Source: a virus. From it: a stretch of 21,155 nucleotides of DNA. The stretch is taken from positions 1-21,155 of IMG/VR virus record IMGVR_UViG_3300008952_001682. One strand, 5' to 3'. The position numbers and the translations under genes are program-made. Every line of letters starts with the position of its first letter. The first letter of the stretch is position 1. Of the stretch, positions 1 through 5,496 are shown in pieces. The notes beneath the pieces are model-generated. The model made no database searches. It was given only the letters and a program-made list of their open reading frames with translations, and was not told the origin of the DNA.

Positions 1-2
1 TA

Positions 3-395
3 ATACTATTAACTAATACAATATTTGCACAAGTTGACGTACCTGCGAAATATTGGATCGAGGATTCAAATTTCGAAGAAAAAATTAATGAACATCACGC
101 TTTTGGAGATGATGACAAGCTGCCTATTATTGTGGAATTTTGGGCTTCCTTTAATGCTGCGAACTGCTTTGCCGACTGGGATAAGATTAAAAATGCTGTT
201 TATTACAGGGTTGATATTTCAAAAGCTCCAAATGTTAAAAAAGAATATAGAATACGCATGGCTCCAACTATCATACTATTTAAAGGTGGTGTTAAAGAAG
301 ATATGTGGAAAGCTGGTTTAGATTTAATGTTGCCTGCTAGTTTAAGTGATATACAAGAAGCAATAGACGAAGCAAATACAGCTTCAAGATTTTAA
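3..395 (+). CDS. Exported thioredoxin-fold protein without CxxC (5' partial)
   Basis: The frame is open back to the left edge, so the N-terminus lies outside the window. The first visible residues (ILLTNTIFAQ) look like the end of a Sec signal peptide of Bacteroidota type, which suggests export to the periplasm. The body has a thioredoxin-fold pattern: strand VEFWA, a helix, the partner strand YYRVDIS, and the cis-proline strand MAPTIILFKGG. Where thioredoxin has WCGPC, this protein has WASFNAANC, so both positions of the CxxC pair are Asn and a single Cys follows. It is therefore unlikely to be a disulfide reductase, or the reductant of the phage ribonucleotide reductase. It is followed 2 bases later by the nuclease gene. 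Fold assignment is fairly secure; function is unknown. Confidence 0.7.
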   Translation: MLLTNTIFAQVDVPAKYWIEDSNFEEKINEHHAFGDDDKLPIIVEFWASFNAANCFADWDKIKNAVYYRVDISKAPNVKKEYRIRMAPTIILFKGGVKEDMWKAGLDLMLPASLSDIQEAIDEANTASRF

Positions 396-397
396 TT

Positions 398-793
398 ATG
401 GAAAAATATATTTATAGAGCAAAGATCGATAGAGTTGTCGATGGAGATACCGTTGATGCTATGATTGATCTTGGTTTTGACACTCACGTTAAAAGAAGAA
501 TCAGATTACATGGTTTAGATACATGGGAAAGTAGAACTAGAGACTTGGAAGAAAAAGAAAAAGGATTAGCTGCTAAAGCTAGAACTAAAGAACTACTATA
601 TGATATTAGTGATAAACCTCAAGTATGTAGAGTTAAGTCCCATGGAGTTGGTAAGTACGGTCGTGTTCTTGGAGAGCTTTTTGTTCGCGATGCGGATGGA
701 AATGAAATTAATATTAATAACACCTTGATAAATGAAGGTCATGCTTATTCTTATGATGGTGGAAAGAAAAAGAAGTTTAATGATAAAAAATAA
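398..793 (+). CDS. Staphylococcal-nuclease-like (SNase/TNase) endonuclease
   Basis: This 131-residue protein matches the thermonuclease fold over nearly its whole length. The calcium-binding VDGDT motif is at residues 14-18 (D17 corresponds to D21 of S. aureus nuclease). RLHGLDTWE at 36-44 supplies R36, D41, T42 and E44 at the spacing of R35, D40, T41 and E43. KYGRVL at 86-91 supplies R89 for R87. All catalytic positions are therefore present, predicting a Ca-dependent nuclease on DNA or RNA. No signal peptide is visible, so it probably acts in the cytoplasm, for example in host nucleic-acid breakdown or DNA processing. The start ATG follows the upstream stop by 2 bases in an AATTATG context with no Shine-Dalgarno sequence. 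The C-terminus is a basic KKKK-rich tail. Confidence 0.88.
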   Translation: MEKYIYRAKIDRVVDGDTVDAMIDLGFDTHVKRRIRLHGLDTWESRTRDLEEKEKGLAAKARTKELLYDISDKPQVCRVKSHGVGKYGRVLGELFVRDADGNEININNTLINEGHAYSYDGGKKKKFNDKK

Positions 794-797
794 AATT

Positions 798-836
798 ATG
801 TGTGAATTATGTGGAGATCATTGTGGTCTTTGTTAA
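798..836 (+). CDS. Candidate 12-residue four-cysteine micropeptide
   Basis: A 12-codon ORF starts at an ATG in the same AAATTATGTG context that precedes three neighbouring starts. It encodes MCELCGDHCGLC, with Cys at 2, 5, 9 and 12 (CxxC-x3-CxxC) and one His at 8. This arrangement could hold one zinc or iron atom. The ORF lies in the short space between the nuclease stop and the next clear gene start at 863. Four Cys in 12 residues is striking in AT-rich DNA, but an ORF this short can arise by chance and no coding statistic can be applied. It is listed as a candidate only. Confidence 0.3.
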   Translation: MCELCGDHCGLC

Positions 837-862
837 AAATAATAATAAAAAGTAAAAAAATT

Positions 863-1105
863 ATGTGGAATAAAACAAAAAAATATTTTGTAGGCATATG
901 GAATTATGTCTGGAATAAAACAACTGTAGATGAAAAAGCTGTTGAAGCTTATAAAGTAGTTATGGAAAGATACAAACTAACTGCAGATGAACTTAGCGAT
1001 GTAGCTAAAGCTATAAAACAAGTTGGAAATCAAATTGATGATATTCCAGCAGCAATAGCAGGTAAGAAAAGAAAAGGAAGAAAAAATGGCACAAAAAATA
1101 AGTAA
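863..1105 (+). CDS. Small basic protein of unknown function
   Basis: This encodes about 80 residues. An aromatic, basic N-terminus carries a repeated WNKT motif, encoded by a near-duplicated 13-base stretch at about 866 and 910. A helical, charged middle (DEKAVEAYKVVMERYKLTAD) follows, then a Lys/Arg-rich tail (KKRKGRK). I recognise no family. ATG 863 is preferred because it has the same ATTATGTGG context as the start at 2072 and leaves room for the micropeptide ORF. An in-frame ATG at 809, also in ATTATGTGG, would add 18 hydrophobic/basic residues and cannot be excluded. The 3' end overlaps the endolysin start by 20 bases, so it is probably co-translated with the lysis genes. Confidence 0.6.
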   Translation: MWNKTKKYFVGIWNYVWNKTTVDEKAVEAYKVVMERYKLTADELSDVAKAIKQVGNQIDDIPAAIAGKKRKGRKNGTKNK

Positions 1106-1550
1106 ACACGTAAGTTATCAAGAAGCCACACGTAGTATTACAGCTTTAAGGTTGGGTTTAAATAATGATCCCTCTGATGATCATTTACAAAACATGAAGT
1201 TGTTGTCAGAAAAAATATTTGAACCCCTTAGAATGTACGTAGGAGGTCCAATACGGATAAATTCGTTCTATAGAGGACCAGAATTGAACAAGGCGATCGG
1301 TGGAAGCCGCAAATCTCAGCATTGTCACGGCCAAGCGATGGATATTGACGACACGTATGGGGTTATGTCAAACTCTACTATGTATAATTGGATAAAAGAT
1401 AATTTAGATTTTGATCAAATGATTTGGGAATTTGGTACGGATGAAAATCCTGATTGGGTTCATGTGAGTTATGTAGATCCTGGGTCTAATAGAAATAGGT
1501 GTTTAAGAGCTAAGAGATGTCCTAGTGGAACAACCTATTCAGTAATATGA
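1086..1550 (+). CDS. M15-family peptidase, probable endolysin
   Basis: This 154-residue protein is a D-Ala-D-Ala carboxypeptidase/L,D-endopeptidase of the M15 type, predicted to cut peptide crosslinks in peptidoglycan. The zinc motif SxHxxGxAxD is at 77-86 (S77, H79, G82, A84, D86). The third zinc ligand is H126 in DWVHVS, and the catalytic glutamate is probably E115 in IWEFG. The FYRGPELNKAIGG segment at 61-73 is the usual structural element before the first ligand. There is no signal peptide, so release would depend on a holin, and a holin candidate lies about 520 bases downstream. The catalytic-motif stretch (about 1255-1365) is visibly richer in G and C than its surroundings. Confidence 0.9.
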   Translation: MAQKISKHVSYQEATRSITALRLGLNNDPSDDHLQNMKLLSEKIFEPLRMYVGGPIRINSFYRGPELNKAIGGSRKSQHCHGQAMDIDDTYGVMSNSTMYNWIKDNLDFDQMIWEFGTDENPDWVHVSYVDPGSNRNRCLRAKRCPSGTTYSVI

Positions 1551-1640
1551 TGTTTAACGAAACAAAGATTTATGTATGTTCAAAGATGTAAAACATTTAA
1601 AAAACACTTTAAAGAAATAGTAAAAGTAAAATTCAAAAAG

Positions 1641-2069
1641 ATGACACAGAAACAAAGAGATTATGGTAAAGTAATAGCGGTATCAGCAATGGTATTAATT
1701 ATATTAATAGGTATGTTAACTAGTTGCACGCCTCAATTATATAAAAACCAGATTAATGTTACCCATGTGTTAGCTTTAACAGAGGAAGGTGATACGATTA
1801 AAATTCCTATAAATCAAATTAGACCTAATGTAGTATATAATGTAGTAGGTTATGATTATTATAGACCTTATTATAATCGTTGGAATCCTTTTAATACATA
1901 TTACGATCCATATTATCACCCTAATACTTATAAACCTAAACCATCATATAATGTTAACAATAATAATAATAATGTTAGTATACCTATACGTCCGTCGAAT
2001 TCAACGCCAAACCCGACGATAAGTTCACCACCTAACCCGGCGAAAAGTAATTCAAAACGAAATAATTAA
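1641..2069 (+). CDS. Spanin-like lipoprotein
   Basis: A basic start (MTQKQRDYGK) is followed by a hydrophobic stretch and a lipobox, LTSC, with the Cys at residue 29. This predicts a lipid-anchored envelope protein. The mature part contains a Tyr-rich segment (YYRPYYNRWNPF), a run of six Asn encoded by AAT/AAC repeats near 1960, and a low-complexity Pro/Ser/Asn tail. Lying between an endolysin and a holin candidate, it could be an outer-membrane spanin subunit, but spanins diverge too much to confirm by sequence. An upstream in-frame ATG at 1572 would add 23 basic residues and make the signal peptide implausibly long, so 1641 is preferred. Confidence 0.6.
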   Translation: MTQKQRDYGKVIAVSAMVLIILIGMLTSCTPQLYKNQINVTHVLALTEEGDTIKIPINQIRPNVVYNVVGYDYYRPYYNRWNPFNTYYDPYYHPNTYKPKPSYNVNNNNNNVSIPIRPSNSTPNPTISSPPNPAKSNSKRNN

Positions 2070-2071
2070 TT

Positions 2072-2287
2072 ATGTGGAGTTTATTTAAAGAAAAAAACGA
2101 TATTAACGAAAAGAACGTTATAGGGTTTGCATCGTTTATAGTTATGACACTATTTGCTATAGCAGACTTATTAACTAGCTTAATAGCTGATAAAGACCTA
2201 ATTATAAACGAAGTAGTTTATAACTCATTTGTATGGGTAACACTAGGATGCTTTGGAATATCTGCTGTTGAGAAAATTAAAAAGTGA
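2072..2287 (+). CDS. Holin candidate, two transmembrane helices
   Basis: This 71-residue protein has a charged N-terminus, a first hydrophobic helix at about 18-38 (FASFIVMTLFAIADLL), a short acidic loop (ADKDLIINE), a second helix at about 48-66 (VYNSFVWVTLGCFGISAV) and a basic tail (EKIKK). Size, topology and position after an endolysin fit a class II-like holin that permeabilises the inner membrane to release the M15 enzyme. The start sits in the repeated ATTATGTGG context. Its stop overlaps the GTG start of the next small membrane peptide (GTGA), implying coupled translation. The role is inferred from context; any small two-helix membrane protein would look similar. Confidence 0.65.
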   Translation: MWSLFKEKNDINEKNVIGFASFIVMTLFAIADLLTSLIADKDLIINEVVYNSFVWVTLGCFGISAVEKIKK

Positions 2288-2406
2288 GATTTTTAGATTT
2301 TAATAAGAATGGAAAATACGATTGGTGGGAGTATTTAATTGCTGTAGTGATTATTTGTGTTATAGAGATTGTTGCTGAGATCGTGGCAAAATCTTTGATT
2401 CCGTAG
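2284..2406 (+). CDS. 40-residue membrane peptide with EF-hand-like loop
   Basis: The ORF begins at a GTG overlapping the holin-candidate stop codon by 4 bases and ends at TAG 2404-2406. Residues 5-16 read DFNKNGKYDWWE, which fits the EF-hand loop pattern DxNxNGxxDxxE. A single hydrophobic helix follows (YLIAVVIICVIEIVAEIVA). It could be a calcium-sensing partner or regulator of the holin, or an accessory membrane protein. The last 47 bases overlap the converging GT29 gene on the other strand. Support is the coupled start, the sensible membrane topology and the motif; the GTG start and small size keep confidence moderate. Confidence 0.55.
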   Translation: MRFLDFNKNGKYDWWEYLIAVVIICVIEIVAEIVAKSLIP

Positions 2407-3172
2407 TTTTCTTAGGAATAGACCTAATTCTTCTCATACCCTTCATCCAACCTTTATACTCTATATCTGTTTCAGATAAATCACTCAAAACGTGCCAAGT
2501 AAATAATCCTTTTCTTTCTAAAAAAGACATATATTCTTGTTCAAGATCCATATCATGTGCTGAATGAGTTCTCATATATATAGGCATGTGCCAACTATGA
2601 GGATCACAATTACTTTCAGTACCTCGCTTATCCATACCTCTTTCATTAATACTTTTAGCAAAAAAATCAAATCCTATAAGAGATATACTTTTATAAGTTA
2701 TTACCTTTTCTATAAACCAAAGTATAGTTATAAATCCTGCACTAGGTCTTAAGTTTTTAAGTTTTAAAATATCTTTGTTAAAGGCTTTCATTATATCAAT
2801 TAATTCTTGATCGGTATACATTTGTTCATATTTCATACCTTCAGGTAAATGATCTTCAAAATCCCAATTCTTTAATTGTAAATTTCCTCTACATCTATTT
2901 ATTAATATCTTAGTATTTTTCCATCTACCAGATTCAAATTCTTTACGTAGTGTTTTATATACAGGTGCTCTAAATTGACCAGTAACCCATATATCACATT
3001 TCTTACCTATAGATTCTTCTTGTTTAGGTGTAGCTTCCATAGCTCTACCAAATCGTACAACAATGTCATGACTATCTATAAAATCACCATATTTATGATG
3101 CATGATTTCTACAGAATTACCTACAAATATTATTGATTTATCTTTTACTAATTCTCTAACACTTTGTACCAT
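2360..3172 (-). CDS. GT29 sialyltransferase-like glycosyltransferase, possible Kdo transferase
   Basis: This 270-residue protein carries the sialylmotifs of family GT29. Motif L is at about 13-44 (IIFVGNSVEI … DSHDIVVRFGRA). Motif S is at about 142-170 (RPSAGFITILWF … ISLIGFDFF). Motif VS is HDMDLE at 206-211, the HxxxxE catalytic signature. GT29 enzymes use CMP-sugars. Two genes upstream in the same overlapped operon encode enzymes that make CMP-Kdo, so the inferred donor is CMP-Kdo rather than CMP-sialic acid. The acceptor is unknown. No transmembrane anchor is seen, unlike Golgi members. Its 5' end overlaps the GT8-like gene by 25 bases, and its 3' end converges on the plus-strand lysis block. 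Fold is secure; substrate is inferred. Confidence 0.82.
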   Translation of the reverse strand: MVQSVRELVKDKSIIFVGNSVEIMHHKYGDFIDSHDIVVRFGRAMEATPKQEESIGKKCDIWVTGQFRAPVYKTLRKEFESGRWKNTKILINRCRGNLQLKNWDFEDHLPEGMKYEQMYTDQELIDIMKAFNKDILKLKNLRPSAGFITILWFIEKVITYKSISLIGFDFFAKSINERGMDKRGTESNCDPHSWHMPIYMRTHSAHDMDLEQEYMSFLERKGLFTWHVLSDLSETDIEYKGWMKGMRRIRSIPKKTTESKILPRSQQQSL

Positions 3173-3795
3173 TCCTCTGACAATTCTCCATTTTTACATT
3201 CTTCAAACCAAGGTCCACCTAAAGTATAATGTATTGCTTTTATTCTGTTATGCTTTTTATAATAACCTACTAAATGATTATATGATCTAGGTATTTCTGC
3301 TATTTCATTATCTTCAACCCATCTTAATTCATGTAATTCACTTGCTTGGGCTGAGTCTAAATAAGCCTTTGTCAAATGCTTTAATTTAGAACAATTAAAA
3401 ATAATCAAACTTGACCAGTTTTTTCTTGGATAAGATTTATTAGTAATACCATCCATCTTGGTTTGTTTAATATCCATATCTTCATGTTTAACTACAGCTA
3501 TAGCTTTATCACCTAAGTATTTTGTCATTTCTGTAGGATCACATTTCCATAAAAAATCATTATCACAAAACATTGCAATACCATCATAATTACACACCAT
3601 GGGTACGTAAAATCTAGTAAAAGAAAATTCTGTTGATTCTCCTGGTATATCTTCTCTACCGTAAAAGTTATATTTTTTTAAGTGTTCCTTTTCTAAAAAT
3701 GTAATATCTAAATTATCATTATAATTTTGCATTGATTTTCTACAAACTTTTGTAGCTTGTGGAAATCTTGAGTCGTGTCCTATAAATATTCTCAT
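3148..3795 (-). CDS. GT8-like glycosyltransferase (GT-A fold)
   Basis: This 215-residue protein starts with IFIGHDSRFPQA, typical of GT-A enzymes related to the GT8/LPS glycosyltransferase group. It has a metal-binding DxD motif, DND at 78-80 in the context AMFCDND. NWSSLIIFNCSKL at 126-138 resembles the strand that follows the acceptor loop. IHYTLGGPWFE at about 188-198 resembles the HxxGxxPW element contacting the nucleotide-sugar diphosphate. It should transfer a sugar from a nucleotide-sugar to a glycan or lipid acceptor in the cytoplasm. Its ATG overlaps the kdsA stop by 4 bases (ATGA), tying it to the Kdo operon. Donor and acceptor cannot be told from sequence. Confidence 0.75.
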   Translation of the reverse strand: MRIFIGHDSRFPQATKVCRKSMQNYNDNLDITFLEKEHLKKYNFYGREDIPGESTEFSFTRFYVPMVCNYDGIAMFCDNDFLWKCDPTEMTKYLGDKAIAVVKHEDMDIKQTKMDGITNKSYPRKNWSSLIIFNCSKLKHLTKAYLDSAQASELHELRWVEDNEIAEIPRSYNHLVGYYKKHNRIKAIHYTLGGPWFEECKNGELSEEWYKVLEN

Positions 3796-4562
3796 GCTAT
3801 TTGTTTTAAAATGTTTTCAAAATCTATTAAATGTATCATATTTGGTCCATCACACAAGGCGTTTTCTGGATCTGGATGGACTTCAAAGAAAAATCCATCT
3901 ACATCTACTGCATTCGCAAGCTTTGCCATGTGTATAGCATACTTCCTTTCACCACCACTTTTATCACCTAATGAACTAGGTTTTTGAGTTGAATGAGTAC
4001 AATCCATTATAACAGGATAACCAAATTCTTTCATATCTATAATTTGTCTAAAATCTACAACTAGATTACCTAATCCAAACATAGATCCTCTCTCAGTTAA
4101 CATAATATTTTTATTACCTGCTTTTTCTATTTTATTGATAGGATGCTTCATATCCTTACCGTCTAAAAATTGTGCTTTCTTTATGTTGATAGTTTTTCCA
4201 GTGTTTGCTGCTGTAGTTAACAAATCAGTTTGTCTACATAAAAAAGCTGGTATTTGTATTATATCTACAACATCAGCAACAAAAGCTGCTTGTGTTACTT
4301 GATGTATATCAGTTGTTACTTTACAACCAACAATTTCTTTTACTTTTCTTAATATTTCTAAACCATCTACTAATCCTGGTCCTCTATAAGAATCAATAGA
4401 TGTTCTATTAGCTTTATCAAATGATGATTTAAATATATAATCAAAATTATATTTATTAGCTAAGCGTTGTAATTCACCAGCTAATGTTATAGTCATCATT
4501 TCATCTTCAATGACGCAAGGTCCAGCTATCAAAATCTTGCTGCGTGTTGATTTCTTCTCCAT
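3792..4562 (-). CDS. kdsA: 3-deoxy-D-manno-octulosonate 8-phosphate synthase
   Basis: KdsA condenses phosphoenolpyruvate with D-arabinose 5-phosphate to Kdo 8-phosphate. Clear family segments are IAGPCVIED near the start, FKSSFDKANRTSIDSYRGPG, IIQIPAFLCRQTDL, LTERGSMFG, DCTHSTQ and FFFEVHPDPENALCDG. The Cys of IAGPC, the His of DCTHS, the Glu of FFEVH and the Asp of ALCD match the four metal ligands of the Aquifex-type enzyme, so this is predicted to be metal-dependent. Length (256 residues) is near normal. ATG 4562 is preferred over a TTG at 4571. The gene overlaps the end of kdsB by 56 bases, an unusually long overlap. Not a sialic-acid synthase (NeuB): the match to KdsA is continuous. Confidence 0.93.
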   Translation of the reverse strand: MEKKSTRSKILIAGPCVIEDEMMTITLAGELQRLANKYNFDYIFKSSFDKANRTSIDSYRGPGLVDGLEILRKVKEIVGCKVTTDIHQVTQAAFVADVVDIIQIPAFLCRQTDLLTTAANTGKTINIKKAQFLDGKDMKHPINKIEKAGNKNIMLTERGSMFGLGNLVVDFRQIIDMKEFGYPVIMDCTHSTQKPSSLGDKSGGERKYAIHMAKLANAVDVDGFFFEVHPDPENALCDGPNMIHLIDFENILKQIA

Positions 4563-5154
4563 TATATTCAATTTTAACTACGTCTACATCGTAGTATCCT
4601 AATATTCTATTTTGTTCTAAATTTTCTTCTGGATATTCATCATGAAATAAACTATACGATCTTAACAATTCAGGTTTGTAAGCATATATACCTACATGTC
4701 TATCTCCATATCCTATAGGAGCTCTAGTAAACCATAATGCTTTACCTTCTTGATGTATACACTTAACCCCAGCCGGGTCATATCCTTTTGTATAAGCAGT
4801 TAACATATAATTAAAACCTTGTTGACATCTATTAATAACAGATCTTAAATGCCAAATATCTATATCAACCATATCACCTTGAACATTTATTATAACATCA
4901 TACTGTTTAAGTTTATCTAATACTGATGCTATTCTAGCAGTTCCATTTTCTGCTTTTTTAGACATAATAACATTTCCTCTAGTTATATATTGAGCTATTT
5001 TTTTACTATCAGTTACAACATATGTATCATATCCCATAGTTCTAACTTTATCAAACATATATCTAATAAGAGGTTCACCATCAACATCAATAAGCATCTT
5101 CTCTTTTAATCTAGTACTTTTTAATCTTGCTGGTATTACAATACCTATGTTCAT
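4507..5154 (-). CDS. kdsB: CMP-Kdo synthetase (3-deoxy-manno-octulosonate cytidylyltransferase)
   Basis: KdsB activates Kdo with CTP to CMP-Kdo. The 215-residue product begins IGIVIPARLKSTRL (nucleotide loop) and continues with NGTARIA (for SGTER), IINVQGD, LWFTRAPIG (for YFSRAxIP), HVGIYAYKPE and LEQNRIL. It is about 30 residues shorter than E. coli KdsB. Two departures are notable: NVQGDEP reads NVQGDMV, and the C-terminal DTPEDL metal-ligand segment reads NTQQDF, so one Mg-binding Asp appears to be Asn. It could be a divergent KdsB or a related CMP-sugar synthetase, but its pairing with kdsA argues for Kdo. Its ATG overlaps the cupin stop by 4 bases. Confidence 0.85.
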   Translation of the reverse strand: MNIGIVIPARLKSTRLKEKMLIDVDGEPLIRYMFDKVRTMGYDTYVVTDSKKIAQYITRGNVIMSKKAENGTARIASVLDKLKQYDVIINVQGDMVDIDIWHLRSVINRCQQGFNYMLTAYTKGYDPAGVKCIHQEGKALWFTRAPIGYGDRHVGIYAYKPELLRSYSLFHDEYPEENLEQNRILGYYDVDVVKIEYNGEEINTQQDFDSWTLRH

Positions 5155-5495
5155 ATTTTTTTACCTGATGTTCTTCTTTGTATATCGTCGTGATTAAATT
5201 CAGCCCAGTATAACTCAAATGCTACACCGTCTTCAACTCCTTCGAATTGATGAAATTCACCTGGTTTAACCATAGTAAAATCTCCAGCTTCTAATATTGT
5301 TTCATCTAATAAACCTTGATCGTCTTTCCATACTCTTACAATCATTTTACCTGACTCAACAAAAAATCCATTCCATTTAAATCTATGTTCATGTTCTGAA
5401 CATTTAAATCCTGCTTTATATTCTATACGGTGAAACTCCAAAACTCCATTCTTATGAATCATTTCGGTTTTTCCCCAAATTTTTCCTGCTTTCAT
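5151..5495 (-). CDS. Single-domain cupin protein
   Basis: This 114-residue protein has one cupin barrel. Motif 1 includes H35 and H37 (SEHEHRF) and a glycine turn FFVESG, with E47 as possible third ligand. Motif 2 is GDFTMVKPGEFHQF with H82. The His and Glu residues predict a bound divalent metal. Small cupins of this type are isomerases, epimerases, dioxygenases or sugar-binding proteins, so the reaction cannot be named. Context suggests work on a sugar: it lies between a JmjC-type oxygenase (1 base away) and kdsB (4-base overlap). No signal peptide; cytoplasmic. Confidence 0.72.
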   Translation of the reverse strand: MKAGKIWGKTEMIHKNGVLEFHRIEYKAGFKCSEHEHRFKWNGFFVESGKMIVRVWKDDQGLLDETILEAGDFTMVKPGEFHQFEGVEDGVAFELYWAEFNHDDIQRRTSGKKI

Positions 5496-5496
5496 A

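Noticed and set aside
1550-1591. Small ORF coupled to the endolysin stop (TGATG)
   Set aside because: Thirteen residues with no feature of interest, overlapping the possible upstream start of the lipoprotein; coupling alone is too weak.
1951-1980. AAT microsatellite as a regulatory repeat
   Set aside because: It lies in frame in the lipoprotein as an Asn run within a low-complexity tail.
2412-2427. TTAGG/CCTAA hairpin as a terminator between converging blocks
   Set aside because: A five-pair stem inside the GT29 coding region with no T-tract; too weak.
3792-4562. Sialic-acid synthase (NeuB) rather than KdsA
   Set aside because: FKSSFDKANR, FLCRQTDL, LTERG and the four-ligand metal set are KdsA-specific.
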